DNA of 63,014 nt from CAZPMO01 sp964587515 (lineage in GTDB: Bacteria; Pseudomonadota; Alphaproteobacteria; MPNO01): the NCBI GenBank assembly GCA_964587515.1, contig CAZPMO010000005.1:1-63014 (forward strand). Direction: 5' to 3'. Of the stretch, positions 34,294 to 44,851 are shown in pieces. A model generated the notes under the pieces. That model saw only the letters and a list, made by a program, of their open reading frames with translations. It searched no databases and had not been told where the DNA came from. Position 1 is the first letter of the stretch. Each line of letters starts with the position of its first letter. Both the position numbers and the translations under genes were made by a program.

Positions 34294-35927
34294 GAAAGGC
34301 TGCCGAGTTCCGACGCGCGATCGCGCAGCACGAATTTCTGAATCTTGCCGGTCGAGGTTTTGGGCAGCGCGCCGAAGATCACCGATCGCGGCGCCTTGAA
34401 GTGGGCGAGATTGTCGCGACAGAACGCGATGATATCGTCCTCGCTCGCTTGCGCGCCCTCTTTCAGGGTCACGAAGGCGCACGGCGTCTCGCCCCATCTT
34501 TCGTCGGGCCGCGCCGCGACGGCGGCTTCGAGCACCGCCGGGTGACGGTAGAGCACGTCCTCGATCTCGATGGACGAGATGTTCTCGCCGCCCGAGATGA
34601 TGATGTCCTTGGAGCGGTCCTTAAGCTCCACATAGCCGTCCGGGTGGCACACGCCGAGATCGCCGGAATGGAACCATCCGCCCGCGAAGGCGTCCTCGGT
34701 GGCGGTCGGATTCTTGAGATAGCCCTTCATCACGATATTGCCGCGATGCATGATCTCGCCCATGGTCTCGCCGTCACGGGGCACCGGCTCCAGCGTGTCC
34801 GGGTTGGCCACCATAATGCCTTCCTGCACCGCATAGGCGACACCCTGGCGCGCTTTTAAGGCGGCGCGTTCGGTCACCGGGCGCGCGTTCCAGTCGTCGT
34901 GCCAGGCGCAGACCGTGTCGGGGCCATAGGTCTCGGTCAGGCCATAGACATGGGTGATGTGAAATCCGTCGCCTTCCATCGCCTCGATCACGGCGGCCGG
35001 CGGCGAGGCGCCGGCGGTCATCACCTCGACGGTGCGCGGCACGTCGCGGCGTTGGTCGGCGGGGGCGTTGGCCAGCATGTTGAGGACGATCGGCGCACCG
35101 CAGAAATGGCTGACGCGGTGGTCGGCGATGGCGTCGAAGATGGGTTTGGCCTCGACCCGCCTCAGGCACACATGCGTGCCGCCCAGCGCGGTGATCGTCC
35201 ATGGAAAGCACCAGCCGTTGCAGTGAAACATCGGCAGAGTCCACAGATAGACCGGATGCGGCGGGATCGCCTGGGCCATCATGTTGCCGATGGCGTTGAG
35301 ATAGGCGCCGCGATGGTGATAGACGACGCCCTTGGGATTGCCCGTGGTGCCCGATGTGTAGTTGAGGGCGAGCGAATCCCACTCGTCCCCGGGGCCGCTC
35401 CAGGCGAATTCCGGGTCGCCGCCGGCAATGAAACTTTCGTAATCTGTCTCGCCGATAAGCTCGCCGCCCTCGGCCAACGCGTCGTCGATGTCGACGACCA
35501 GCGGCCGTGGACCGTCCAACAAGTCGAGCGCTTCGGCGATCACGCCGGAAAATTCCCGGTCGGTCAGCAGCACCTTGGCCTCGCCATGGCCCAGGATGAA
35601 GGCGACGATCGCGGCGTCGAGCCGGATGTTGATGGCGTTCAGCACCGCGCCGGCCATGGGCACGCCGAAATGGGCTTCCAGCATCGCCGGCGTATTCGGC
35701 GACATGATGGCCACCGCGTCGCCCTTGCCGATGCCGCGCGCGGCCAGCGCGCTCGCCAGCCGGCGGCAGCGGGCGTAAGTCTCGGCCCAGTCGTGTCGTA
35801 TGTCGCCGTGGATCACGGAGGGCTGATCGGGAAAGACCGCCGCGGTGCGCGCGATGAAACTCAGCGGCGTCAGCTGCACATGGTTCGCATCGTTACGTTC
35901 GAGGCCGGTCTCGAATGGGTCAGCCAT
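34290..35927 (-). CDS. AMP-forming acyl-CoA synthetase
   Basis: 545 residues. P-loop-like motif NYTSGTTGNPKGVVYHHRGA near 188-207, VYGLTETYGP, WFHSGDLGVCHPDGYVELKDRSKD and ISGGENISSIEIEDVLYRHP, and catalytic Lys in LPKTSTGKIQKF near the C-terminus. The set and length match medium-/long-chain or methylmercaptopropionate-type acyl-CoA ligases (DmdB-like); which acid is used cannot be told. Downstream methyltransferase overlaps by four bases. Confidence 0.93.
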   Translation of the reverse strand: MADPFETGLERNDANHVQLTPLSFIARTAAVFPDQPSVIHGDIRHDWAETYARCRRLASALAARGIGKGDAVAIMSPNTPAMLEAHFGVPMAGAVLNAINIRLDAAIVAFILGHGEAKVLLTDREFSGVIAEALDLLDGPRPLVVDIDDALAEGGELIGETDYESFIAGGDPEFAWSGPGDEWDSLALNYTSGTTGNPKGVVYHHRGAYLNAIGNMMAQAIPPHPVYLWTLPMFHCNGWCFPWTITALGGTHVCLRRVEAKPIFDAIADHRVSHFCGAPIVLNMLANAPADQRRDVPRTVEVMTAGASPPAAVIEAMEGDGFHITHVYGLTETYGPDTVCAWHDDWNARPVTERAALKARQGVAYAVQEGIMVANPDTLEPVPRDGETMGEIMHRGNIVMKGYLKNPTATEDAFAGGWFHSGDLGVCHPDGYVELKDRSKDIIISGGENISSIEIEDVLYRHPAVLEAAVAARPDERWGETPCAFVTLKEGAQASEDDIIAFCRDNLAHFKAPRSVIFGALPKTSTGKIQKFVLRDRASELGSLS

Positions 35928-35998
35928 TGTATCAATCCCTGAAATCGGTTTATCGAAGCATACGTCGAACGCGATGACACGAAAAGACGATGCATGTC

Positions 35999-36874
35999 TC
36001 AGTTCGGGGGCGTTGGCGTTTGCCGATGGAGCACGTACCAGCCGCTGGCGAATATGATCGCGGCGCCGATCCAGATCCAGGCCTCGGCCACTTCACCGAA
36101 CAGCATATAGGCGAGCAATGCAGCGAACGGCAATCTCAGGAAATCAAACGGAATGACCGCGCTGGCCTCGGCCGCCGCAAAGGTGCGGGCCTGGCAGTAG
36201 ACGGCCGCGACGGTGAAGAAGCCGACCGAGAAAAGCGCGGGCGCGTCGCTCCAGGCCGGTTGTGTCCACTGAAAGAAGGCCGGCGCCGCGCTGAGCGGCA
36301 ACAGCAGCGCGTGTATGTAAAAGACGACACGGCGCGCGTCCTCGGTGCGGGTCAGCGATTTCACCGATATCCATTCACCGGCGAAGCCCATGGAGGAGAC
36401 CACCATCGCCAGCGTCGCGAGATTGACCTCGGAAAAGCCCGGGCGGATGATCACCAGCGCGCCGGCGAAACCGGCGACGGTGGCGAGCCAACGGGTGACG
36501 CCGACGACTTCGCGCAGGATTGCGGCGGCGGCCAGCATGGCGAATATCGGGGTCAGGAACATGATCGCCGTGACCTCGGTCAACGGCGCGTGCGCGACGG
36601 CATATATGCTGGCCATGATGCCGACATAGGTGAACAGCGCCCGGCCCAAATGCATGGCGACGCGTTTTGTTTTCAGGGGCCCGACGCCGCCGCGCAATAC
36701 GAAAGGCGCGATCAGCGCCAGACCCACCAGCGTCCGGAAGAACAGGATTTCGAAGGCGTCGAAATTTTCCGACAACACGCGCACGCTCGCGAACATCGCG
36801 GCGAAACAGAACGCCGTCAGCGCCATCCACAGGGCGCCGCGAACATTGGCCGATAGCGCGCCGGTACTGTTCAT
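35999..36874 (-). CDS. EamA/DMT-family transporter
   Basis: 291 residues, ten hydrophobic helices in two EamA halves (LWMALTAFCFAAMFASVRVLSE; LTEVTAIMFLTPIFAMLAAAA; C-terminal SAVIPFDFLRLPFAALLAYMLFGE). Probably a metabolite exporter. The tRNA-Cys gene lies 61 bases upstream on the same strand, so the two may share a transcript. Confidence 0.88.
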   Translation of the reverse strand: MNSTGALSANVRGALWMALTAFCFAAMFASVRVLSENFDAFEILFFRTLVGLALIAPFVLRGGVGPLKTKRVAMHLGRALFTYVGIMASIYAVAHAPLTEVTAIMFLTPIFAMLAAAAILREVVGVTRWLATVAGFAGALVIIRPGFSEVNLATLAMVVSSMGFAGEWISVKSLTRTEDARRVVFYIHALLLPLSAAPAFFQWTQPAWSDAPALFSVGFFTVAAVYCQARTFAAAEASAVIPFDFLRLPFAALLAYMLFGEVAEAWIWIGAAIIFASGWYVLHRQTPTPPN

Positions 36875-36935
36875 GGGGGTGCTTTATACACCGAGGCGCC
36901 GGCGAAGGTCGCCTCGCGGAAACGGAAATATGAAA

Positions 36936-37009
36936 TGGAGGCCCGGAGCGGATTCGAACCGCTGTAAACGGATTTGCAATCCGCTGGATAGCCACTCTCC
37001 CACCGGGCC
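36936..37009 (-). tRNA. tRNA-Cys (GCA)
   Basis: 74 bases with encoded CCA. Acceptor GGCCCGG/CCGGGCC, discriminator U, anticodon loop TTGCAAA with GCA, T arm AGCGG-TTCGAAT-CCGCT. Length and discriminator U are typical of tRNA-Cys. Confidence 0.97.
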
Positions 37010-37222
37010 TCGATGGGACGTTAACCGAACGTTAACCGGTTCGCTGGTCCTACTATCATAGGAGGGGGCGCAAAACCACATCCACGGTCGCGCGCGCCTT
37101 CATCGATGGAATTAAATTGCGCTGGCCTCGTTGTATTCTGGAATGCTAATCATTGGAGACCAAATGGTTACGCGACGGACTTGTCGCGCGCCGCTATCGC
37201 AATCGGGGGAATTCGGGAAACA

Positions 37223-37879
37223 ATGAGCAATTTTGCCGCCGCCCGGCGACACATGGTTGATTCCCAAATTCGCACCAATCGGGTCACCGATCCCTTGGTG
37301 ATCGGCGCGGTCGAAGAAATTCCGCGCGAGCGATTCGTCGACAAGACGCTCGAGGGCGTTGCTTATCTGGACGAAGACCTGCCGATCGCGCCCGGCCGAA
37401 ACCTGATGGAGCCGATGGTATTCTCGCGCCTCGCGCAGGCGCTCGAGATCGGTTCCGATGACGTGGTGCTTGATGTCGGGTGCGCCAACGGTTATTCCAG
37501 CGCGGTTCTTGCCCGGCTTGCCTCGACCGTGGTGGCGCTCGAAACCGACTCGGGCCTGGCGGCGCGCGCTTCGGCCACATTATTGGAACTTGGGATCGAC
37601 AATGTGGTGGTCGTCGAGGGTCCCCTCGCCGACGGGCACGCGGCTCAAGCGCCTTACGATGCTATTCTGGTAGGCGGAATGGTATCGGAAGTGCCGCGAG
37701 CGCTTCAGGATCAGATCGCCGAGGGTGGCCGGCTGTGCGCCGTAATCGGCGCCGATCGCGGCCCCGGTCGGGCGACGCTGATGGTGAAACGCGGCGGAAT
37801 CATTTCGCGGCGGACGATATTCGATGCGGCGGTGCCGGCGCTGCCTGGCTTCGAGACCGAACCAGGCTTTGTTTTTTGA
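37223..37879 (+). CDS. Protein-L-isoaspartate O-methyltransferase family protein
   Basis: 218 residues from ATG 37223 (GGGAAACA ahead). It starts AARRHMVDSQIRTNRVTD and has the SAM motif VLDVGCANGYSSAVLA at about 83-98, followed by the PIMT-type PYDAILVGGMVSEVPRAL. Canonical PIMT has VLEIGTGSGYQ, so this is the alphaproteobacterial variant usually found next to tolC. It may repair isoaspartate or have drifted in function. It precedes tolC by 54 bases. Confidence 0.85.
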   Translation: MSNFAAARRHMVDSQIRTNRVTDPLVIGAVEEIPRERFVDKTLEGVAYLDEDLPIAPGRNLMEPMVFSRLAQALEIGSDDVVLDVGCANGYSSAVLARLASTVVALETDSGLAARASATLLELGIDNVVVVEGPLADGHAAQAPYDAILVGGMVSEVPRALQDQIAEGGRLCAVIGADRGPGRATLMVKRGGIISRRTIFDAAVPALPGFETEPGFVF

Positions 37880-37933
37880 TTATTCGATTGTGGGGCGGCG
37901 TACGAAATGCGATTTCGTCGACCGGGAGATAAA

Positions 37934-39325
37934 GTGAGTACTGTAATGCACGACTGTCTTCGGTTTCGCGGCGCGCTCGCCGGTTTCGTCACGATTGCCT
38001 CCCTGTTGGGGAGCGGCGCGGGTGTCGGCGCCCAGACGCTCGAAGATGCGCTGGTTCAGGCCTATCAGAATAATCCGACCTTGCTGGCCGAACGCGCGCG
38101 GTTGCGCTCGACCGATGAAGGCGTCGCCGAAGCGCTTTCGGATTGGCGGCCCACGGTTACGGTGTCCGGCGACATCGCCAAGGAACGGCAGGAGACCACG
38201 GGCTCGACCAGCAACGGCGTGATCAACCGGGAACCGAGCACCATTGCGTTCGAGGTCACCCAGAGCCTTTATCGCGGCGGCCGCACGGTTGCGGCGACGG
38301 AAGAGGCGGAACATTTGGTGCGGGCCGACAGGGCGCGGTTGGCGGGCGCGGAACAAACGGTTTTGTTGGCCGCGGCGACGGCTTATGTCGACACGGTCCG
38401 GGATGCGGCCGTGCTGGAGTTGACGCGCAACAACGAAAGCGTTCTGACCCGACAGCTTGAAGCGACCCGTGACCGATTTCGGGTTGGCGAGGTCACCCGC
38501 ACGGACGTGGCGCAGGCTGAATCGCGCCTCGCGCGCGCCAAGGCCGATCGCGTCGGGGCCGAAGGCGATCTGGTCGCCTCGCGCGCGGAATATCAGAACA
38601 ATGTCGGCGTCGCGCCGGGCAAGCTGAAACCCGCCTCGCCGCTTGGCGCTCTTCCCGAGAGCAGCGACGATGCCGCGAACCTCGCGCGGACCAGAAATTA
38701 CGACGTCGTTCAAGCAGACTATACCGAGCGCGCCTCTAAAAGCGGTGTGCGTGAGATCGTCGGCGAACTGATGCCACTGGTGACGTTGACCGCTGATCTT
38801 TCCGAACGCCGCAATTCCGTACGCGATGGCAGCGAGATCGATGAAGCGTCTTTGACGGCGCGGGTGTCCATCCCGCTCTATCAGTCCGGATCGGTTTCGT
38901 CGCGGGTGCGGGGCGCCAAGCAGACCGCGGCGCGGCGCCGCAATGAACGCAATCAGGCGGTGCGCGACGCGGTTGAGGAGGCCACGAGGTGGTGGGAAGC
39001 GTTGCAGACCTCGCGGGCCCAGATCGAGTCCTTCACCGCGGAAGTGCGGAGCACGAAGATCGCGCTCGAAGGGGTTGAGCAGGAGGCCCTGGTCGGCTCG
39101 CGAACCGTGCTCGACGTGCTCGACGCCAAGCAGGAACATCTGGATGCGCGCGTCAGTCTGGTGCGCGCCAAGCGCGACGAGATCGTGGCGACATTCCAGG
39201 TGCGCGCGACGGTGGGCTCGTTGACGGCTAAAAGTCTCGATTTACCCGTTACTTACTACGATCCGACCCGCCACTATGACAGCATCCGGAACAAATGGTT
39301 CGGGTTGCGGATCGAAGGGGAATAG
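37934..39325 (+). CDS. tolC: TolC-family outer-membrane efflux protein
   Basis: 463 residues from GTG 37934, five bases after GGGAG; ATGs at 37907 and 37946 are less well placed. Signal peptide ends near GVGAQ-TLEDAL. Two outer-membrane-factor repeats start TLEDALVQAYQNNPTLLAERARLRS and NYDVVQADYTERASK. Forms the trimeric outer-membrane tunnel for type I secretion and RND efflux. Order PIMT-tolC-popZ-valS is a familiar alphaproteobacterial arrangement. Confidence 0.92.
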   Translation: MSTVMHDCLRFRGALAGFVTIASLLGSGAGVGAQTLEDALVQAYQNNPTLLAERARLRSTDEGVAEALSDWRPTVTVSGDIAKERQETTGSTSNGVINREPSTIAFEVTQSLYRGGRTVAATEEAEHLVRADRARLAGAEQTVLLAAATAYVDTVRDAAVLELTRNNESVLTRQLEATRDRFRVGEVTRTDVAQAESRLARAKADRVGAEGDLVASRAEYQNNVGVAPGKLKPASPLGALPESSDDAANLARTRNYDVVQADYTERASKSGVREIVGELMPLVTLTADLSERRNSVRDGSEIDEASLTARVSIPLYQSGSVSSRVRGAKQTAARRRNERNQAVRDAVEEATRWWEALQTSRAQIESFTAEVRSTKIALEGVEQEALVGSRTVLDVLDAKQEHLDARVSLVRAKRDEIVATFQVRATVGSLTAKSLDLPVTYYDPTRHYDSIRNKWFGLRIEGE

Positions 39326-39363
39326 TAAAGAAAGCTTCAACGGGAAGGCCAAACAGGGTTAAT

Positions 39364-39383
39364 CTTTTCTTCAAAACGAAAAG
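39364..39383 (+). terminator. Possible weak terminator after tolC
   Basis: CTTTTC (39364-39369) and GAAAAG (39378-39383) form a 6-bp AT-rich stem with an 8-base loop, followed by GCATTTTA. Weak and uncertain. Confidence 0.25.
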
Positions 39384-39446
39384 GCATTTTATACCCTGAG
39401 AAGGAGTGTTCCCGCCGGAGCCGTCCGAACACTGGATTATGCTGGA

Positions 39447-40151
39447 ATGAACGACCCGAAACCGACGCAAGAACCTTCGATGGAGGAAATCCTGGCCTCC
39501 ATCCGTCGGATCATTTCCGAAGAGGATGGCGATGAAGCCGGCGGTGATGACGCTCAACTCGACGACGCCGCCGACGGCGGAGCCGACGTAGAAGCTGACA
39601 TCGAGCCGGAAGTCGAGGTTGAGGCCGAGGCTGAAATCGAAATCGAGGCCGAAGCCGAGGCCGAAGTTGAGCCCGAGCCCGAACCCCAGATGGAAGCCGA
39701 GGCAGAGGCCGACGACGACGGATCCGTTGATCCCGTCGATGCCGCGCTTGAAGCCAATAACGACGATGTTCTCGATTTGACCGAAGAGGTGCAGGACGAC
39801 GGCACTGTCGTCCCGTTGGATGCGGGCGCGGAAGAGCCCGGTGCGCCGCCGGTGGTTGTCGCCGTCGACATGGAAGATACGCCGCCCGCCTCCGATGACG
39901 GACTGGTGTCGCCGCCCATCGCGGCCACCACCACATCGACTTTCACGGATCTCGCCTCGGCGGTTGAAAGCGAACACCTGGCCCATGCCGCCGGCATTGG
40001 CGGACGCACGGTCGAGGATGTCGTGAAGGAAGTCGTCCGGCCGATCGTCAAGCGCTGGCTCGACGAAAACCTTCCCGAGCTGGTCGAACGCCTGGTCAGC
40101 CGCGAAATCGATCGCATGTCGCGCCGCGCCGAAGACCGGGTCGAGGATTGA
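39447..40151 (+). CDS. popZ: PopZ/DUF2497 polar organising protein
   Basis: 234 residues. N-terminal SMEEILASIRRIISEED is the DUF2497/PopZ signature. A long intrinsically disordered, very acidic stretch (residues about 30-85, alternating Glu with Ala/Val/Ile/Pro) follows. The C-terminal helices (GRTVEDVVKEVVRPIVKRWLDENLPELVERLV) drive oligomerisation. PopZ forms a polymeric hub at the cell pole that anchors the ParB-bound origin and cell-cycle regulators. Lies immediately before valS, as in many alphaproteobacteria. Confidence 0.92.
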   Translation: MNDPKPTQEPSMEEILASIRRIISEEDGDEAGGDDAQLDDAADGGADVEADIEPEVEVEAEAEIEIEAEAEAEVEPEPEPQMEAEAEADDDGSVDPVDAALEANNDDVLDLTEEVQDDGTVVPLDAGAEEPGAPPVVVAVDMEDTPPASDDGLVSPPIAATTTSTFTDLASAVESEHLAHAAGIGGRTVEDVVKEVVRPIVKRWLDENLPELVERLVSREIDRMSRRAEDRVED

Positions 40152-40173
40152 TCGGCGCGGTCCGACTTCTCGC

Positions 40174-40203
40174 TTGACGCGATCCCCGGTTGCGGGCTTA
40201 TAA
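40174..40203 (+). promoter_or_regulatory. Probable sigma-70 promoter of valS
   Basis: TTGACG at 40174-40179 and TTATAA at 40198-40203, spacer 18 bases, 32 bases upstream of the valS ATG. A good match to the housekeeping alphaproteobacterial promoter. Confidence 0.5.
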
Positions 40204-40234
40204 CGCCGCCCGAACACACTTTCTGATCGGACCC

Positions 40235-42918
40235 ATGGACAAGACCTACCGACCCTCCGAGGTCGAAGCCAGACTCTATGAACAGTGGGAAAAGGCGGGC
40301 GCCTTCGGCTGCGCCGATTCCCGTAATGGGGACGGCGTCGCCAACGCGGATCGTCGCGGCGCGAAGCCCTATACCATCGTGATCCCGCCGCCCAACGTCA
40401 CCGGCAGCCTGCATATGGGCCACGCGCTCAACAATACCCTTCAGGATATCCTGACCCGCTTCCAGCGCATGTGCGGCCGCGACGCGTTGTGGCAGCCGGG
40501 CACCGACCATGCCGGTATCGCGACCCAGATGGTGGTCGAGCGTCAGCTCGCCGAGGACGGAAAGACCCGGCACGATCTCGGGCGCGATGGTTTCATCGAA
40601 CGGGTGTGGGACTGGAAAGCGGAATCGGGCGGCGCCATCACCGGCCAGCTTCGCCGGCTCGGCGCCTCGTGCGATTGGTCGCGCGAACGGTTCACCATGG
40701 ATGACGGGCTGTCGGCCGCGGTGCGTCGCGTCTTCGTCGCGCTGCACAAGGAAGGGCTGGTCTATCGCGACAAGCGGCTGGTCAATTGGGATCCCAAGCT
40801 GCACACCGCGATTTCCGATCTCGAGGTCGAACAGCGCGAGGTTGGCGGTCACCTCTGGCATTTCCGCTATCCGGTCGAGGGCATGGCCGGGCGATTCATT
40901 ACCGTTGCGACGACGCGGCCGGAAACCATGCTGGGCGACACGGCGGTCGCCGTGCATCCCGACGATGATCGTTACCGCGACCTGGTCGGCAAAAAGGCGA
41001 TCCTGCCGCTGGCCGAGCGTCCAATCCCCATCGTCGCCGACGAATATGCCGATCCGGAAAAAGGCTCGGGCGCGGTGAAGATCACCCCGGCGCACGATTT
41101 CAACGATTTCGAGGTCGGCCGCCGTCATGATTTGCCGTTGATCAGCATCTTCGACGTAAACGCCTGCCTCAACGACGACGTCCCGCAACGGTTCGCCGGG
41201 CTCGACCGCGACGAGGCGCGCAAACGCGTGCTCGCGGAGATGGAAGCGCTTGGTCTGCTGGACAAGGTCGAGGACAACCCGATGACGGTGCCCTATGGCG
41301 ACCGCTCGGGGGTGGTGATCGAGCCCATGCTCACCGATCAGTGGTTCGTCGACGCCGCGACGCTCGCCAAGCCCGCCATCAAGGCGGTCGAGGACGGGCG
41401 CACCCGTTTCGTACCGCGCCAGTGGGAAAACACCTATTTCGAATGGATGCGCAATATCCAGCCCTGGTGCGTCTCGCGCCAGATCTGGTGGGGCCATCGC
41501 ATTCCCGCCTGGTACGCGCCCGACGGAAAGATCTTCGTCGAGGAGACCGAGGAAGAGGCGCGGGCCGCGGCCGCGGCCCATTACGGCGAGGCGGTGGAGC
41601 TCGAACGCGACACCGACGTGCTCGATACCTGGTTTTCCTCCGCGCTGTGGCCGTTCTCGACGCTCGGCTGGCCGGACGAGACCGAGGCGCTGAAACGCTA
41701 CTATCCGACCGACGTGCTGGTGACCGGCTTCGACATCATCTTCTTCTGGGTCGCCCGGATGATGATGATGGGTCTGCATTTCATGGGCGAGGCGCCGTTC
41801 CACACCGTCTATATCCATGCCCTGGTGCGCGACGAGCGCGGCCAGAAGATGTCGAAATCCAAGGGCAACGTGCTCGACCCGCTCGAACTGATCGACGAAT
41901 ACGGCGCCGATGCGCTGCGCTTTACCCTGACCGCGATGGCCGCCCAGGGGCGCGACATCAAGCTCTCGCCGGGGCGCATCGAGGGCTACCGCAACTTCGT
42001 CACCAAGATCTGGAACGCCGCGCGCTATGCGGAAATGAACGGCTGCGCGCCGGTCGCGGGGTTCGATCCCGCGAGCTGACCGTCGACCGCTGGATCGTCG
42101 GCGAGACCGCTGCCGCGGCGCGCGCCGCCGCCGAGGCCACCGACGAATATCGTTTCAATGAGGTAGCGCACGGGCTCTACCAGTTCACATGGCACACCTT
42201 CTGTGACTGGTATCTGGAATTCACAAAGCCGATCCTCGCCGGCGACGACGCGGACGCGGCGGCGGAAGTGCGCGCGACCACGTCGTGGGTGCTGGACTCC
42301 ATCCTCCACATGCTGCACCCCATCATGCCGTTCGTGACCGAGGAGCTTTGGGCCGCCACCGCGCCCGGCGGCGGCGCGCGCGCCCATCTGCTGATCGACG
42401 GGCGCTGGCCCGATATCGATCCCGGGCTCGCCGACGCCGACGCGAAGGCGGAAATGGATTGGGTGGTGCGGATGATCTCGGAAATCCGCACGGTGCGGTC
42501 CGAGATGAACGTGCCGCCCGGCGCGAAGCTCGATCTGGTGATCAAGGACGGCCTCCCGGATACGCTCGGCCGACTCGACGCGCACCGCGAACTGCTTTTG
42601 CGGCTCGCCCGGCTCGACAGCGCGGCGGCGACGGACGGCGAAATCCCCAAGGGCTCGGTGCAGGCGGTGGTGGATGAGGCGACGCTGGCCCTGCCGCTCG
42701 GCGGCGTGATCGACGTTGACCAGGAAAAGGCGCGCCTCGCCAAGGACCTCCAGAAGGTCGAGGGCGAAATCGGCAAAATTCAAAAGAAGCTCGCCAACCC
42801 CGGTTTCCTCGCCAAGGCGCCCGAGGCCGTGGTCGAGGAACAGCGCGAACGCCAGGCCGATTACGAGACCTCGCGCGCCAAACTGGCCGAAGCCATGGAC
42901 CGCCTCGCGGCACTGTAA
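40235..42918 (+). CDS. valS: Valyl-tRNA synthetase, with a one-base frameshift near 42075
   Basis: From ATG 40235 (PopZ-valS order conserved) the first frame has the HIGH motif in PNVTGSLHMGHALNN, editing domain and KMSKS in GQKMSKSKGN, and stops at TGA 42077-42079 after CAPVAGFDPAS. The C-terminal part (LTVDRWIVGETAAAARAA... through the tRNA-anticodon-binding domain and coiled-coil arm EKARLAKDLQKVEGEIGK) continues in the next frame to 42918. Restoring one base near AGCTGACC (for example AGCCTGACC) gives a normal 894-residue ValRS. Because valS is essential, a sequencing or assembly error is the likeliest cause. Confidence 0.93.
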
Positions 42919-43003
42919 TTCGCCCGCCCCTCTAGGCATCCGGGGGCGAGGGAGCTATTTTCCGCTATAGATCACAAATCAGCCGTTCAGCGGAGCGCGA
43001 TCC

Positions 43004-44851
43004 ATGCCTCAGTATCGTTCGAGAACCTCGACCCACGGCCGCAACATGGCCGGCGCGCGCGGATTGTGGCGCGCCACCGGCATGACCGACGACGATTTCG
43101 GCAAGCCGATCATCGCCATCGCCAACTCCTTCACCCAGTTCGTCCCTGGCCATGTCCATCTGAAGGATCTCGGCCAGATGGTGGCGCGCGAGATCGAGGT
43201 GGCCGGCGGCGTCGCCAAGGAATTCAACACCATCGCCGTCGATGACGGCATCGCCATGGGCCATGACGGCATGCTGTATTCGCTGCCGTCGCGGGAAATC
43301 ATCGCCGATTCGGTGGAATACATGGTCAACGCCCACTGCGCCGACGCGCTGGTCTGCATCTCCAACTGCGACAAGATCACGCCTGGTATGATGATGGCGA
43401 CCATGCGCCTCAACATCCCGACCGTGATGGTCTCGGGCGGGCCGATGGAGGCGGGCAAGGTCGTGATCGACGGCGAGGAGCGCAAGATCGACCTGATCGA
43501 CGCGATGATCGAGGCCGCCAACCCGGACAATTCCGACGAAGTGGCGTTGGCGTATGAACGCTCGGCTTGTCCCACCTGCGGCTCTTGCTCGGGCATGTTC
43601 ACGGCGAATTCCATGAACTGCCTCGCCGAGGCTTTCGGTCTGGCGCTGCCCGGCAATGGCAGCATGCTGGCCACTCACGGTGATCGGCGTGACCTGTTCC
43701 TGCGCGCCGGCAGGCTCGCGGTCGAGCTTTGCCGTCGATGGTACGAGGAAGAAGATGCGACCGCCTTGCCTCGCGGCATCGCGACATTCGATGGTTTCGA
43801 GAACGCCATGACCCTCGATATCTCCATGGGCGGGTCGACCAACACGGTGCTGCATCTGCTGGCGATCGCCGCCGAAGGCGGGGTCGACTTCACCATGACC
43901 GATATCGACCGTTTGTCGCGCAAGGTTCCCAATCTGTGCAAGGTCGCCCCGGCGATCGCCAATGTTCACCTGGAGGACGTCCACCGCGCCGGCGGCATCA
44001 TGGCGATCCTGGGCGAGCTGGAGCGCGGCGGGCTGATCCATGCGGACACCGCGACCGTCATGGGCGGGACCATGGGCGATGCCCTGAGCCAGTGGGACAT
44101 CTCCCGCACCAATGATGAGGATGTCCGCAAATTCTATCTCGCCGCGCCCGGCGGCGTGCCGACCACCGAAGCGTTCAGCCAGTCCAAGCGCTACAACGCG
44201 CTCGATACCGACCGCGAGAGCGGCTGTATCCGTGACATCGCGCACGCTTATTCGGCCGATGGCGGCCTCGCGGTGCTGGCCGGCAACATCGCGCTCGACG
44301 GCTGCATCGTGAAGACAGCGGGCGTCGATGACTCGATCCTGAAGTTTTCCGGCCCGGCGGTGTTGTGCGAGAGTCAGGACGAGGCGGTCACGCGCATTCT
44401 CGCCGGCGAGATCAAGAAGGGCGATATCGTCGTGATCATCTATGAAGGTCCCAAGGGCGGGCCCGGCATGCAGGAAATGCTCTATCCCACCGCCTATCTG
44501 AAATCCATGGGGCTGGGCAAAGACTGCGCCCTGGTCACCGACGGCCGGTTCTCGGGCGGCACGTCGGGGCTTTCGATCGGCCACGTCTCACCGGAGGCCG
44601 CCGAAGGCGGAACCATTGGCCTGGTGGAGCCAGGCGACACCATCGAAATCGATATTCCCCAACGCACTATCAGGCTGGCGGTCGCCGATGAGGAAGTCAC
44701 ACGGCGGCGCGCGGCGATGGAGGCGCGGCCCGATGCGTGGCAGCCCGGCCCACGCGACCGCGTCGTCAGCGGCGCGCTCCGCGCCTATGCCGCGCTTACA
44801 ACCTCAGCCGCGCGCGGTGCGGTGCGGGATGTCTCGGGGTCTACTGTATAA
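43004..44851 (+). CDS. ilvD: Dihydroxy-acid dehydratase
   Basis: 615 residues, normal for the long IlvD form. Iron-sulfur ligands visible in ISNCDKITPGM and CPTCGSCSGMFTANSMN; C-terminal DGRFSGGTSGLSIGHVSPEA. Catalyses the dehydration step to 2-keto acids in valine, leucine and isoleucine synthesis using a [Fe-S] cluster. Its end overlaps the convergent hydrolase gene by 11 bases. Confidence 0.97.
   Translation: MPQYRSRTSTHGRNMAGARGLWRATGMTDDDFGKPIIAIANSFTQFVPGHVHLKDLGQMVAREIEVAGGVAKEFNTIAVDDGIAMGHDGMLYSLPSREIIADSVEYMVNAHCADALVCISNCDKITPGMMMATMRLNIPTVMVSGGPMEAGKVVIDGEERKIDLIDAMIEAANPDNSDEVALAYERSACPTCGSCSGMFTANSMNCLAEAFGLALPGNGSMLATHGDRRDLFLRAGRLAVELCRRWYEEEDATALPRGIATFDGFENAMTLDISMGGSTNTVLHLLAIAAEGGVDFTMTDIDRLSRKVPNLCKVAPAIANVHLEDVHRAGGIMAILGELERGGLIHADTATVMGGTMGDALSQWDISRTNDEDVRKFYLAAPGGVPTTEAFSQSKRYNALDTDRESGCIRDIAHAYSADGGLAVLAGNIALDGCIVKTAGVDDSILKFSGPAVLCESQDEAVTRILAGEIKKGDIVVIIYEGPKGGPGMQEMLYPTAYLKSMGLGKDCALVTDGRFSGGTSGLSIGHVSPEAAEGGTIGLVEPGDTIEIDIPQRTIRLAVADEEVTRRRAAMEARPDAWQPGPRDRVVSGALRAYAALTTSAARGAVRDVSGSTV

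Noticed and set aside
39554..41818. A 754-codon minus-strand open frame opposite popZ and valS
   Set aside because: It is the shadow of two well-supported plus-strand genes in GC-rich DNA; composition (His/Arg/Asp/Gly-rich) and lack of any domain mark it as noise.
42065..42085. The UGA in valS as another selenocysteine codon
   Set aside because: Sequence after the UGA in the same frame is not ValRS-like; the correct continuation is in the next frame, so this is a frameshift, not recoding.
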